This document shows, piece by piece, positions 46,666 through 56,463 of a stretch of 64,000 nucleotides of DNA. Origin of the DNA: Paludibaculum fermentans (GTDB lineage Bacteria > Acidobacteriota > Terriglobia > Bryobacterales > Bryobacteraceae); contig NZ_CP063849.1 in NCBI RefSeq assembly GCF_015277775.1, positions 6,339,501 through 6,403,500 on the forward strand, given 5' to 3'. Position numbers and translations under genes: made by a program. Under the pieces are notes generated by a model. It was not told the DNA's origin and searched no databases. It saw nothing but the letters and a program-made list of their open reading frames with translations. Positions within the stretch are counted from its first letter, which is position 1. Every line of letters starts with the position of its first letter.

Positions 46666-48984
46666 ATGCTCCGGCGGGCCCGCTGGCTGATCCTGCTCGC
46701 CATCTTCTCCATCATTGGCGTCGTCTCCTCCATCTTCATAACTCAGCGGAAGGTCAATCGCAAAAAGCGCCCCCACATCTCCGCGCCCCTCCCTGCCAAT
46801 ACCGCCTTCGATTCCCCCACCTGGGAATGGGAGAAAACCTCCGGCGACAAAACCCGCCTCAAGATCCGCTCCAAACACATGCAGCAGATCAAGGATCCAC
46901 CGGCCATCCTCTTCGAGGACCTCGAGATGGAGATCCACGACAAAACCGGAGCCAAGTACGATCTCGTCAAGAGCAAGCGCGCCTCGCTCGACCAGCAGGG
47001 CGGCCTCATGTACTCCGAAGGCGACGTGGAGATCACCACCAACCTCGGCGTCGACGGTGCTCCCTCCGGCCGCCTCCTCAAGATCAGGACCTCCGGCGTC
47101 ACCCTGGACGTGAAGTCCTCCAAGGTCAGCACCGAACGCGCCGCGTCCTTCGAGTTCGACCAGGGGAACGGCGAATGTGTCGGGGCCACCTACGATCCCT
47201 CAAACCGCGTCCTCTTCATGAAGTCCGAGGTAAAACTAGACTGGCGCGGCAAGGATGAGAAGAAGCCGCCCATGCACCTCGAGTCCGGCACCCTCACTTA
47301 TAACGAGGTGACCACTGAGATCTTCCTCTCCCCCTACGCCAAGCTCCAGCGCGCCGGCTTTACCCTCGACGCGAAGGACACCGTCGTCATTCTCAAACAC
47401 GGCCTGCTCGATCACGTCGAGGCCAAGTCCGCCGTGGGCCGCGACCAGATGCCCGCCCGGCTCGTCGAGTACCAGGCCGACTTCCTGAACATGTTCTTCA
47501 CGCCCAAGGCGGAGATCCAGAAGCTCGACGCGTCGGAGCACGCCAAGCTCGTCTCCACCACCCCCGCCGGCAAGACCACCGTCACCGCCAACCGGTTCGA
47601 CATGGACTTCGATGTGCCGGGCGAGGAGAGCAAGAACAAGGAGGATGGCAGCACGTTGAAGCACGTGCTCGCGCGCGGCCAGTCCCGCGTCGAATCCCAG
47701 GCCGCGCAGAAGCCCGGCGCACCGCCCAAAGGTGCTCGCATCCTCTCCAGCGAAGCCATCGAACTCAATATGCGGCCCGGCGGCAAGGAGATCGACAAGG
47801 TGGTGACCCTCGCTCCCGGCCAGGTGGAGTTCCTCGCCGCCAAGAAGGGCGACCGCCACCGCATCATGAACGGCGAGCGCATCTGGATCGACTACGGGGC
47901 CGACAACGCCATCGAGAAGTTCCGCTCCGTCAAGGTGAACACGCGCACCGAGTCCGATCCCAAACCGAACGACAAACTGAAGAAACCCGTCATCACCCTG
48001 ACGAAGAGCCAGGACCTCCAGGCCGAGTTTGATCCCAAGACCGGCCAGATGTCCCGCCTCGAGCAGTGGAACAATTTCGAATACGAAGAAGGAACCCGCC
48101 GCGCCACCGCCGACAAGGCCTTCATGGACTCCGACAAGGAGCTCATCACCCTCACCGGACGCGGCCGCATGTGGGACGAGACCGGCTCCACCTCCGCCGA
48201 CGAGATCCTGCTCGACCAGAAAACCGGCGACATGACCGCCACGGGCAACGTCTCCTCCACCCGCCAGCCGGACAAGAAGGACACCAGCGAGGGCATGCTC
48301 TCGTCCAAGGAGCCTCTCCAGGCCCGCGCCGCCAAAATGACCACGCAGGAGAAGAATCAGAAGATCCACTACTCCGGCAACGCCATCATGTGGCAGGCCA
48401 GCAGCCGCCTCCAGGCGCGCGAGATCTTCATCGACAAGACCGCCAAGACCCTCGAAGCCACCGGCGACGTCATCAGTGAACTGCCGGACCAGCGCGACAA
48501 ACCCGAAGCCGCGCCCGCCGCCGGCGCCAGGAAGAAGAAGGCCAATGTCTTCACTGTGGTCAAGGCTCCGGCGATGGTCTACAACGACAAGACGAAACTC
48601 GCCACCTACACCGGCGGAGTCGTCCTCGACCGCCCCGACCTCAACGTCAAATCCAGCCAGCTCCGTGCCTGGTTCGAAGTCGAACCCAGCAAGGACGGCG
48701 GCGACGAGACCAAGCTCGACCACATGTTCGCTGACGGTAAGGTCGAGATGGTGCAGCGGAGTCCGGGCCGCTCCCGCACCGGCAACGGTGAACATGCCGA
48801 GTACTACCTCGACGAAGACAAGATCATCCTGAATGGCGGATCCCCGGTCGTCGTCGACTCCAAGAAGGGCACCACCCGCGGCAACGAGATCATCTGGTAC
48901 TCCCGCCAGGACAAGCTGACCGTCGACAACACCGGCTCCGGCCAATCCGTCAGCCGCGTCAACCGCGCCGAAAAGAAGAAGTAA
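46666..48984 (+). CDS. Large LptC/LptA (OstA)-like LPS transport protein
   Basis: The product is 772 residues from ATG 46666, at the membrane anchor ([19 protein letters not shown]). The remainder is a long series of beta-jellyroll OstA-type segments ([109 protein letters not shown]). LptC is about 190 residues and LptA about 185, so this single chain could combine both and extend the periplasmic LPS bridge. It lies 70 bases before lptB, supporting this role. Confidence 0.85.
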   Translation: MLRRARWLILLAIFSIIGVVSSIFITQRKVNRKKRPHISAPLPANTAFDSPTWEWEKTSGDKTRLKIRSKHMQQIKDPPAILFEDLEMEIHDKTGAKYDLVKSKRASLDQQGGLMYSEGDVEITTNLGVDGAPSGRLLKIRTSGVTLDVKSSKVSTERAASFEFDQGNGECVGATYDPSNRVLFMKSEVKLDWRGKDEKKPPMHLESGTLTYNEVTTEIFLSPYAKLQRAGFTLDAKDTVVILKHGLLDHVEAKSAVGRDQMPARLVEYQADFLNMFFTPKAEIQKLDASEHAKLVSTTPAGKTTVTANRFDMDFDVPGEESKNKEDGSTLKHVLARGQSRVESQAAQKPGAPPKGARILSSEAIELNMRPGGKEIDKVVTLAPGQVEFLAAKKGDRHRIMNGERIWIDYGADNAIEKFRSVKVNTRTESDPKPNDKLKKPVITLTKSQDLQAEFDPKTGQMSRLEQWNNFEYEEGTRRATADKAFMDSDKELITLTGRGRMWDETGSTSADEILLDQKTGDMTATGNVSSTRQPDKKDTSEGMLSSKEPLQARAAKMTTQEKNQKIHYSGNAIMWQASSRLQAREIFIDKTAKTLEATGDVISELPDQRDKPEAAPAAGARKKKANVFTVVKAPAMVYNDKTKLATYTGGVVLDRPDLNVKSSQLRAWFEVEPSKDGGDETKLDHMFADGKVEMVQRSPGRSRTGNGEHAEYYLDEDKIILNGGSPVVVDSKKGTTRGNEIIWYSRQDKLTVDNTGSGQSVSRVNRAEKKK

Positions 48985-49054
48985 TGGCTCCGCGCGGGTG
49001 CCCATCCGTCAATGGGATGAGTCTTTTGGCGGACCTTCGTGGATAATACAGGTA

Positions 49055-49810
49055 GTGGGCAATAACGGAAACGGCGACCTGCGCCGCACGCTTCGCACCG
49101 AAGAGATCTCGAAGACCTACCGTGGCCGCCGGGTCGTTGATAGTGTCTCGGTATCGGTCGAAATGGGCGAAGTCGTAGGCCTGCTGGGACCCAACGGCGC
49201 CGGCAAAACCACCTCGTTCTACATGATTGTTGGCTTGGTGAGCCCAGACTCCGGCCGCATCTACCTGGAAAATCAGGAGATCACCCCCCTGGCCATGTAT
49301 GAGCGGGCGCGCGTCGGCATCAGCTACCTGCCGCAGGAACCCTCGGTCTTCCGCAAGCTCTCCGTCGAAGAGAACCTGCTCGCCATCCTCGAAACCCTGC
49401 CCATCTCCGGCCGCGAACGGCGCGAGCGCCTCGAACTCCTGCTGGAGCAGATGGGCCTTGAGCATGTCCGCAAGAACAAGGGCTACATGCTCTCCGGTGG
49501 TGAGCGCCGCCGCGTCGAAATCGCACGCTCCCTCGCCATCAATCCACAATTTCTACTGCTCGATGAACCGTTTTCAGGCATCGATCCCATTCAGGTTCTC
49601 GAACTCCAGCGCATCATCTCCGATCTCAGGACGAACGGAATCGGCATCCTGATTACTGACCATAACGTGCGGGAAACGCTGGCCGTCACTGACCGTGCCT
49701 ACATCATCAACAACGGCCGCATCTTCCGCGCCGGCACCCCCTCTGCCCTCGCCATGGATCCCGACGTCCGCCGCATCTACCTCGGCGAAGGTTTTGAACT
49801 CGGCTCGTAG
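49055..49810 (+). CDS. lptB: LPS export ABC transporter ATPase LptB
   Basis: The product is 251 residues from GTG 49055; an earlier in-frame ATG at 48998 gives extra residues without homology. Walker [11 protein letters not shown]-loop [14 protein letters not shown], signature [16 protein letters not shown], Walker [14 protein letters not shown] and H-loop TDHNVRETL are all intact and LptB-specific. It powers LPS extraction by LptFG (not in the window). Set between the LptC/A-like gene and rpoN as in proteobacteria. Confidence 0.97.
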   Translation: MGNNGNGDLRRTLRTEEISKTYRGRRVVDSVSVSVEMGEVVGLLGPNGAGKTTSFYMIVGLVSPDSGRIYLENQEITPLAMYERARVGISYLPQEPSVFRKLSVEENLLAILETLPISGRERRERLELLLEQMGLEHVRKNKGYMLSGGERRRVEIARSLAINPQFLLLDEPFSGIDPIQVLELQRIISDLRTNGIGILITDHNVRETLAVTDRAYIINNGRIFRAGTPSALAMDPDVRRIYLGEGFELGS

Positions 49811-49873
49811 CGGTCCGCCCTACCGGGCGAAAAGGCTGGACTTGCCGGGTCTCTGCGCTATGATGAGGTTCAG

Positions 49874-51451
49874 ATGAGCCTGCTCTCTCCGAGACTTCAG
49901 CTCGCGGTCAAGCAGAAACAGATCCTCACTCCTGGGCTTGTCCAGATGGTGACGGTACTCCAGTTGAACCGGCTGGAGCTGCGTGAAATGATCGCCCAGG
50001 AAATCGCCGAAAACCCCGTGTTGGAAGACACAGGGGAGATCGGGGAAGACCTGACCCCTGCCGAAGTGCAGTCGCTGCTGGAACTGGAACGCGATCCGGC
50101 CCCCTCCGACGCGGCCGTGCTCCAGGTGACCAAGGACGCCGCCGCCGCCACCTACGAAGGCGACTCCGACGGCTTCGACGCGCCTGAAAGCGCCGAACCG
50201 GCCGCCCAGGCCGCCTCCGACTACGACACGCAGGTCTCCACCGACGCCGCCCAGGCCGTCGATCCCTTCGAACAGATCGACTTTGGCAACTACTTCGACG
50301 AGTGGATGGACCCGGGCTTCCGTTCGCCCGCCTCCGAGGATTCCGACAAACCCTCGTTCGAAACGTTTCTCTCCTCGCCCGTCACCCTGACTGAGCACCT
50401 GCGCCAGCAACTGGCTCTGCTCGTCATGGATCCCGAAGTCCGTGATGCGGCCGACGCCATCATCGGAAATCTTGACGACACAGGCTACCTTTGCATCTCG
50501 CTGGACGAAATCGCCGAGACTGAAGGCTACACGATGGACAACCTCGAGGCTGCCCTCGAGGAGGTTCAGTGCCTGGAGCCCGCCGGCATCGCCGCCCGCT
50601 CGCTGCAGGAGTGCCTGCTGCTCCAGATCGAAAGCCGCAACGGCAAGGACGGCGTCGCCTGGCAGATCGTTAAGGACCACCTGAAACTGGTCGAGTCCAA
50701 GAGCGTCAAGGAACTCGCCCGCCTCCTGGGCCGGCCCATGGAGCACATCCAGATCGCGCTCGAGGTCATCCGCCACCTCGATCCGAAGCCCGGCATCCGC
50801 TACTCGGGTCCCGGCGCCCGCCAGGTCGAACCGGATGTCTATATCTTTAAGGATGGCGACGACTACGTCATCCAGATCAGCGACGAGGACCTGCCCCAAC
50901 TCCGGTTGAACGGCGGCTACCGCCGTCTGCTCGACCGCGAGCAGGAACCCGATAAGGATACGCGCAATTACATCAAGGAGCGCTTCCAGTCGGCCCTGCA
51001 GCTCATCCGCAACATCGAACAACGCAAGCAGACCATCCTGAAGGTCTGCCAAAGCATCGTACGCCGCCAGGGCGAGTTCCTCGAAGAAGGAATCGACGAG
51101 CTGCGGCCCATGATGATCAAGGACGTCGCCGAAGAGATCGGCGTCCATCCCTCGACGGTCAGCCGCGCGGTTGCCGGCAAGTACGCCCACACCCCGCAAG
51201 GTGTCTTTGAACTGCGATTCTTCTTTTCAGAGGCAGTGCAGGGACCTTCGGGCGGCGGCATCCCGCTACAAACCTTGAAGCGCATGGTGAAGAAAATGAT
51301 TGAGGAAGAAGACTCCGCCAAACCTCTCACCGACGACCAGATTGCCGCCAAGCTCCAGGCCCAGGGCATCCAGGTCACGCGCCGCACGGTGGCCAAATAC
51401 CGCGAGGATATGAAGATTCCCTCCACCCACCATCGCCGGGTCCGGAACTAA
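49874..51451 (+). CDS. rpoN: RNA polymerase sigma54 factor RpoN
   Basis: The product is 525 residues. Region I: SPRLQLAVKQKQILTPGLVQMV with Gln-rich activator contact and IAENPVLED. Acidic region II spans about 60-150. Region III: core-binding and DNA-binding domains (HVHPSTVSRAVAGKYAHTP-like HTH, seen here as IGVHPSTVSRAVAGKY). The RpoN box is RRTVAKYRE near the end. It directs polymerase to -24/-12 promoters and needs AAA+ activators such as the island regulator at 7599-9485. It is conserved next to lptB and hpf. Confidence 0.98.
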   Translation: MSLLSPRLQLAVKQKQILTPGLVQMVTVLQLNRLELREMIAQEIAENPVLEDTGEIGEDLTPAEVQSLLELERDPAPSDAAVLQVTKDAAAATYEGDSDGFDAPESAEPAAQAASDYDTQVSTDAAQAVDPFEQIDFGNYFDEWMDPGFRSPASEDSDKPSFETFLSSPVTLTEHLRQQLALLVMDPEVRDAADAIIGNLDDTGYLCISLDEIAETEGYTMDNLEAALEEVQCLEPAGIAARSLQECLLLQIESRNGKDGVAWQIVKDHLKLVESKSVKELARLLGRPMEHIQIALEVIRHLDPKPGIRYSGPGARQVEPDVYIFKDGDDYVIQISDEDLPQLRLNGGYRRLLDREQEPDKDTRNYIKERFQSALQLIRNIEQRKQTILKVCQSIVRRQGEFLEEGIDELRPMMIKDVAEEIGVHPSTVSRAVAGKYAHTPQGVFELRFFFSEAVQGPSGGGIPLQTLKRMVKKMIEEEDSAKPLTDDQIAAKLQAQGIQVTRRTVAKYREDMKIPSTHHRRVRN

Positions 51452-51506
51452 GCTACAGTTTCTTCCTCCCGCGATCGATGAATGGGCGAAGGAGAAAGGC
51501 ACGGCC

Positions 51507-52082
51507 ATGAAAATCACTTTTACTGGCAAGCAGGACAAGCTGAATCCGTCGCAGGAGCGTAAGCTCGCTATGGCGTTCTCACGGCTCTCCAAGCTTTTGG
51601 AACGCCGTGGAGAGAAGGAAGCTCAAGTCATCTTGAGCGTCCAGCGCCATCTGCAGCACGCGGAGGTACGTGTCAACTTCTATGACCACACGCTGGTCGG
51701 CGCCGGTGCGGCGACCGATCAGTTCGCGGCCACCATGGAAGCTGTAGACAAGGTCGAGAAACAGGCCTTGAAGAATCGCGAGAAGTGGCGCGACACCAAG
51801 CGCGACGGCACCAAGCGCACCGCGGCCGAGATCGCTGAGCCGCTCGTCGCCGTACCCGCCGCCAAGCCCGCGAAAGCCAGCAAGGCCAAGCCGGTGAAGT
51901 CCAAGCCCGCCAAGGTAGTGAAGGCCAACGGCAAATCCAGCGGCAAGCCAATGACCGTGGACGAGGCGATGATCGCCATGGAAGAGGATCGCGACTACAT
52001 GGTTTTTCGCGATTGCGAGACCGACAAGGTGAGTGTGCTCATACGCCGCCGCGACGGGAAGGTGGATTTGGTCGAGGCCTAG
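51507..52082 (+). CDS. hpf: Ribosome hibernation promoting factor, long form
   Basis: The product is 191 residues, with GGAGAAAGG upstream. The N-terminal domain (1-100) is the ribosome-binding S30AE fold (MKITFTGKQDKLNPSQERKLAMA-type opening). A Lys/Ala/Pro linker (about 112-148) follows, then the C-terminal dimerisation domain (MTVDEAMIAMEEDRDYMVFR, RRRDGKVDLVEA). Long HPF makes 100S ribosome dimers by itself. The short form is usual beside rpoN in enterobacteria. Confidence 0.93.
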   Translation: MKITFTGKQDKLNPSQERKLAMAFSRLSKLLERRGEKEAQVILSVQRHLQHAEVRVNFYDHTLVGAGAATDQFAATMEAVDKVEKQALKNREKWRDTKRDGTKRTAAEIAEPLVAVPAAKPAKASKAKPVKSKPAKVVKANGKSSGKPMTVDEAMIAMEEDRDYMVFRDCETDKVSVLIRRRDGKVDLVEA

Positions 52083-52113
52083 GCCTTAGAAACAAGGGGT
52101 TAAGTAAGGACGA

Positions 52114-52992
52114 GTGGGAGAGCAACCGAAGCGGGATCAACAGCCCGAACTGGTGATCATCACCGGTCTCAGCGGCTCGGGTAAGGGGACTGTCCTCAAA
52201 ACGCTGGAGGATCACGGCTACTATTCCGTCGACAATCTCCCCCTCGGCCTCATACCCAAATTTGCGGAACTCACGCGCGACTCGCCCAACATCCGGCGCG
52301 CCGCGCTCGTCGTCGACATCCGGGAACGCGAGCAACTGGAGCAGTTCCCGGATGTCTTCGCCAAAATCCGGCGCAGCATCTCCACGCGCCTCATCTTCCT
52401 CGACGCCGATGACGATTCTCTCGTCCGGCGCTACAGCGAGACCCGCCGCCCCCACCCGCTAGGCGGCGACCGCAGCGTCCTGCGCAACGTGCGCTCCGAA
52501 CGCCGCACGCTCGAACCCATCCGAGCCCTGGCCGATCACGTCATCAATACCACCGAACTCAACGTCCACCAGCTCAGGAAGCGCATCATCGAGAACTTCG
52601 GAGCCTCGGACGAAGCCAAGCTCCGCGTCTATGTGATGAGCTTCGGCTTTCGCCACGGCGTCCCGCCGGAAAGCGATCTGGTCTTCGACGTCCGGTTTCT
52701 GCCGAACCCCAACTACATCCCGGAGTTCAAGAATCTCACCGGCAAGAACGCCGGAGTCGCCCGCTATATCCGCAGCTTTCCCCAGACGGTGGAGTTCATG
52801 GAGCGTATCTCCAGCCTCCTGCTCTACCTGATGCCGCACTACACGGCGGAGGGCAAGAGTTACCTGACGATCTCGATCGGTTGTACAGGAGGCCAGCACC
52901 GGTCGGTGATGATGGCTGAGGAGATCAACAAGCGTCTGGCCAAGGCGGGTTACGCCACCAAAGTCGCCCACCGCGACATCGAGAAGCACTGA
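52114..52992 (+). CDS. rapZ: RNase adapter/nucleotide-binding protein RapZ (YvcJ family)
   Basis: The product is 292 residues, GTG start with AAGGA upstream. Walker A GLSGSGKGT; YYSVDNLPLGLIPKF; the domain junction RPHPLGGDRSVL; C-terminal FGFRHGVPPESDLVFDVRFLPNPN and IGCTGGQHRSVMMAE. It is an NTPase that in E. coli guides RNase E to GlmZ; in other bacteria it links to cell-wall precursor metabolism. Conserved position downstream of rpoN-hpf; ptsN is missing here. Confidence 0.96.
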   Translation: MGEQPKRDQQPELVIITGLSGSGKGTVLKTLEDHGYYSVDNLPLGLIPKFAELTRDSPNIRRAALVVDIREREQLEQFPDVFAKIRRSISTRLIFLDADDDSLVRRYSETRRPHPLGGDRSVLRNVRSERRTLEPIRALADHVINTTELNVHQLRKRIIENFGASDEAKLRVYVMSFGFRHGVPPESDLVFDVRFLPNPNYIPEFKNLTGKNAGVARYIRSFPQTVEFMERISSLLLYLMPHYTAEGKSYLTISIGCTGGQHRSVMMAEEINKRLAKAGYATKVAHRDIEKH

Positions 52993-53000
52993 CCCCACCC

Positions 53001-53047
53001 GGAGCCGCTCCACAAACGGAGCCGCCCGGCAAACGGAGCCGCGAACG
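53001..53047. repeat. Three tandem 17-bp units containing GGAGCCGC
   Basis: GGAGCCGC recurs at 53001, 53018 and 53035, each followed by a C-rich stretch and, between units, CAAAC. The period is exactly 17. The last unit runs into GAACGTCAGTGAGCGG, resembling an interspersed GGAGCCGCGA..GAGCGG element I associate with this lineage. It lies in the gap between rapZ and the convergent CpaE-like gene. Confidence 0.55.
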
Positions 53048-53102
53048 TCAGTGAGCGGATACCCAACCGAACTACCCCAACCCAATCCGCAACCGGAAAG
53101 CC

Positions 53103-54284
53103 CTACCCCGCCGCCGCCAAACTAACTTCCCCCGCCACCCCGTCCACCTCCACCCCGTGCACCTTCGGAGTCCCGCAGAAGTCAGTAGCCATCTTCCTGA
53201 CTGCCAGGGCCAGCGCGCTCTCGCCCGTCAGTCCCAACTGTCCCGCCGCCTGCAAGCTAAAGTAATCGTTCGGCAGAATCCACGACAGGTGCATCTTCAA
53301 CGCCGCCGATATCGCATCCGGCTGCAGCGGATCCCGCTTCGACGTCCGGTTCAATGCGACATGCAGCGAAGCCGGTTCGACCCCCGCCGCGTACAACAGC
53401 TCCGTATTTCGATGTAGCGTGTTCAGGCTGGCCAGTTCCGGAGTCGTCACCACCACAACATCATCCATCAGCGCCGCGGCCGCCAGCGTCTCCGGAGCGG
53501 CGGTGCATGGTAGATCCACCACCACCCAGTCGAAACACTGCCGCGCCATCTGCAGCAACGAACGCAGCTCTTCCTCCGGCACCGAATCCGTCTCCGGAAT
53601 CGCCGGGGCCGGCAGCATGCTGATGCCATTGAATTGAATGGCTTCGCTAAAACAACGCGCACCCGCCGGCAGCGCCGCTACCGCGTCCACTACGTCGAAC
53701 GGATGCACCATCGCCTCGGCCCAACCCGAAGTCGTACCCGAAAGCAAATTCAAATCGATCGACAACACCCGCCGCCCGCTCATCCTCCGCAACGCGAAGG
53801 CGGCCTGGGTAGCAAGGGTCGTGGCGCCTGAGCCGGGCTTACTACTCGTAAAACCCACAACCCGGGCGCCACACTGGAGAAAACTCTCTGAGTTTCGTGG
53901 AGCACGGCTCTCCACACGCTGCGCCACTTCGCGAAAGGAGAATTCGTCGAAGGGCAGATGCAGGTAGTCAAAAGCGCCGCCGCGCAGCAGGTCGATCACC
54001 GCATCCGGCTGGTGCCGCATCGCACACGCCACCACCGGCCCGCGGAACTCCATCTGGTGCAGGGTCTGCAGCAATTTCATCGAGGCGGGCAGATCGTCGC
54101 ACTGCAGGTACAGGCAATCCGGCTGGAAATGCGCCAGCGTCAGTCTCAACCGCTCCGCACCCGGATAGGATGCAAGGACAGTGACGACCTCGAATCCTAC
54201 CTCCTCTAAAAATCGGGCGCGAAGTTCCGAGGCCATCGCCGCATGCGGAGCAACCACGACAACTCGCAAAGGACCGGCACTCAT
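53103..54284 (-). CDS. CpaE-like ATPase (pilus assembly/MinD superfamily)
   Basis: The product is 393 residues. Residues 1-125 are a receiver-like domain (LRVVVVAPHAAMASELRARF, FRGPVVACAMRHQPDAVIDL, GAFDYLHLP) without a clear phospho-Asp. A SIMIBI ATPase domain follows with deviant Walker A SSKPGSGATTLATQAA, lacking the usual GK-T lysine as in CpaE proteins (GATT), and DWVVVDLPCTAAPETL. CpaE localises tight-adherence (Tad) pilus machinery. No cpaB, cpaC or cpaF adjoins in the window. Confidence 0.82.
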   Translation of the reverse strand: MSAGPLRVVVVAPHAAMASELRARFLEEVGFEVVTVLASYPGAERLRLTLAHFQPDCLYLQCDDLPASMKLLQTLHQMEFRGPVVACAMRHQPDAVIDLLRGGAFDYLHLPFDEFSFREVAQRVESRAPRNSESFLQCGARVVGFTSSKPGSGATTLATQAAFALRRMSGRRVLSIDLNLLSGTTSGWAEAMVHPFDVVDAVAALPAGARCFSEAIQFNGISMLPAPAIPETDSVPEEELRSLLQMARQCFDWVVVDLPCTAAPETLAAAALMDDVVVVTTPELASLNTLHRNTELLYAAGVEPASLHVALNRTSKRDPLQPDAISAALKMHLSWILPNDYFSLQAAGQLGLTGESALALAVRKMATDFCGTPKVHGVEVDGVAGEVSLAAAG

Positions 54285-54510
54285 GCAGGAGTTATCGCAC
54301 GTTCCTGGCCAAGTGGCCCTATCTCCAGATGGATGTAAGTTATTGATTTATATGTATAGTACTCGCCGCAGGCAGGATCTAGACACGGGCAGTGTGGACA
54401 GAATGTCCCGCCTTCAGGACACGCATGTCCTTGCAGTACTTGGGGCTTGGCCGATCCATCCGCCCCGCTCTTGTGGAAAACGGTTGATACAATAAGGTCA
54501 GATTACGCCC

Positions 54511-55440
54511 ATGCTGGCAACCAACACCATTGCGGAAGAGATCCTGGACCTGAAGCGCGACCGCAAGGCAATCCTCCTCGCGCATCACTACCAGGAGTCC
54601 GAGATCCAGGAACTGGCCGACTCCATCGGCGATAGCCTGGAACTCGCCCGGAAAGCTCAGCAGTTCGAAGGCGACGTCATCGTCTTCTGCGGCGTCTGGT
54701 TCATGGCGGAGACCGCGAAGGTCCTCAACCCGGACCGCATCGTCGTCGTGCCTGACCGTGAGGCCGGCTGCAGTCTGGTCGACTCCTGCCCCGCCGATCA
54801 GCTCAAGGCCTGGAAACACCGCCATCCGGACCATGCCATCGTCAGCTACATCAACACCTCCGTCGAGGTGAAGGCCGAGAGCGACATCCTCTGCACCTCG
54901 CGCAACGCCGTCCAGGTGGTCAATTCGATCCCGGCCGGCCAGCCCATCCTCTTCCTGCCCGACATCAACCTCGGCAACTACGTGAAGCAGCAGACCGGCC
55001 GCGAGAACATGAAGATCTGGCAGGGCGCCTGCATCGTCCACGCCACCTTCCCCGCGCGCCGTGTCACCTCCGCCAAGGCGGAGCACCCCACCGCGCTCGT
55101 CGCCGCCCACCCCGAGTGCCCGGCCGACGTCCTCCGCCTGGCCGATTTCATTGGCTCTACTTCGGCCATCATCGACTGGTGCGTCAAACACCCGCACAAC
55201 GAATTCATCATCATGACCGAGAGCGGCGTCCGCCACTCGCTCGAACGCCTTGCGCCGGAAAAGACTTTCCACTTCGTGGCCAACGAGCAGTGCAACTGCA
55301 GCGAATGCCCGTACATGAAGCGCAATACCCTCGAGAAACTGCGCGACTGCCTGCGCGACCTCACCCCGCGCGTGGAACTCACCGCCGAACTGATGGATCG
55401 CGCCCGGCGCCCCGTCGAACGCATGCTCGCCCTGCGCTAA
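54511..55440 (+). CDS. nadA: Quinolinate synthase NadA
   Basis: The product is 309 residues. It condenses iminoaspartate with dihydroxyacetone phosphate to quinolinate for NAD synthesis. Signatures: ILLAHHYQESEIQELAD, VVFCGVWFMAETAK-like block, the 4Fe-4S ligands (GCSLVDSC, HPECPADV, NCSECPYM), and MKIWQGACIVHATF. It is the head of a run nadA-moaA-glycosyltransferase; moaA starts 16 bases after it. nadB and nadC are not in the window. Confidence 0.97.
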   Translation: MLATNTIAEEILDLKRDRKAILLAHHYQESEIQELADSIGDSLELARKAQQFEGDVIVFCGVWFMAETAKVLNPDRIVVVPDREAGCSLVDSCPADQLKAWKHRHPDHAIVSYINTSVEVKAESDILCTSRNAVQVVNSIPAGQPILFLPDINLGNYVKQQTGRENMKIWQGACIVHATFPARRVTSAKAEHPTALVAAHPECPADVLRLADFIGSTSAIIDWCVKHPHNEFIIMTESGVRHSLERLAPEKTFHFVANEQCNCSECPYMKRNTLEKLRDCLRDLTPRVELTAELMDRARRPVERMLALR

Positions 55441-55456
55441 GCGAAAGGGACCCCTG

Positions 55457-56461
55457 ATGACGCCCGCGTCCACACCTCTCATCGATACCTTCGGGCGCGT
55501 CCACGACAACCTGCGCATCAGCGTCACAGACCGCTGCAACATCCGCTGCTTCTACTGCATGCCCGAGGACGGCGTCCAGTTCATGCAGCGCTCCGAGATC
55601 CTCACCTTCGAGGAAATCGAGCACTTCGCCCGCGTCGCCGTTTCCCTGGGCGTCAATAAGATCCGCATTACCGGCGGTGAACCCCTGGTCCGCAAGGATC
55701 TTCCAGTTCTCGTAGAGAAACTCACCGCCATCGAAGGCGTCAAGGACATCGCCCTCACCACCAACGGCGTCCTGCTGGCCGAACAGGCCGAGGCCCTCTA
55801 CGCCGCCGGGCTGCGCCGCTTGAACGTCCACCTCGACACCCTCGATCGCGAGCGCTTCCACCAGATCACGCGCCGCGACGACCTGCCGCGCGTCCTGGCC
55901 GGCATCGACCGCGCCCAGCAGTTGGGCTTCGGACCCATCAAAATCAATGCCGTCGCCGTCAAGAATCTGGTCGAGCCCGACATCGTGCCCCTCGCCCGCT
56001 TCGGTCGCGAGCGTGGCATCGAGATCCGCTACATCGAATTCATGCCCCTGGACGCCCAGGGCCTGTGGGACCACCGCAAGGTGCTCCTCACCGACGAGAT
56101 GATCGGCCTGCTGGAAGCCGGCATCGGGCCGCTGGAAGTCATGCCGGACCCCGACCCCCGCGCTCCGGCGCTCGAGTATCGCTGGAAAGATGGCGGCGGC
56201 GCCATCGGCTTCATCGCCTCCGTCAGCCGCCCCTTCTGCCTCAACTGCAACCGTCTCCGCATTACCTCGGATGGAAAGCTGCGATACTGCCTGTTTGCGA
56301 TTGAAGAGACTGACGTGAAGGGCCTGTTGCGCGGAAACGCCGGAGACGATGCCATCCGGCAGGTCATCCGGGACGTGGTGTGGGCCAAGTGGCAGGGCCA
56401 CGAGATCAACACCGCGAAGTTCGTCGCTCCGCCTCGGCCCATGTATTCCATCGGCGGGTAG
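55457..56461 (+). CDS. moaA: GTP 3',8-cyclase MoaA (molybdenum cofactor)
   Basis: The product is 334 residues, preceded by AAAGGGA. The radical SAM cluster is in TDRCNIRCFYCMPEDG. The C-terminal auxiliary cluster cysteines are in FCLNCNRLRITSDGKLRYC. ITGGEPLVRKDL and IRYIEFMPLDAQG are further marks. The usual C-terminal Gly-Gly is present (YSIGG). It makes the first intermediate of Mo cofactor synthesis from GTP. Other moa genes are absent here. Confidence 0.97.
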   Translation: MTPASTPLIDTFGRVHDNLRISVTDRCNIRCFYCMPEDGVQFMQRSEILTFEEIEHFARVAVSLGVNKIRITGGEPLVRKDLPVLVEKLTAIEGVKDIALTTNGVLLAEQAEALYAAGLRRLNVHLDTLDRERFHQITRRDDLPRVLAGIDRAQQLGFGPIKINAVAVKNLVEPDIVPLARFGRERGIEIRYIEFMPLDAQGLWDHRKVLLTDEMIGLLEAGIGPLEVMPDPDPRAPALEYRWKDGGGAIGFIASVSRPFCLNCNRLRITSDGKLRYCLFAIEETDVKGLLRGNAGDDAIRQVIRDVVWAKWQGHEINTAKFVAPPRPMYSIGG

Positions 56462-56463
56462 TA

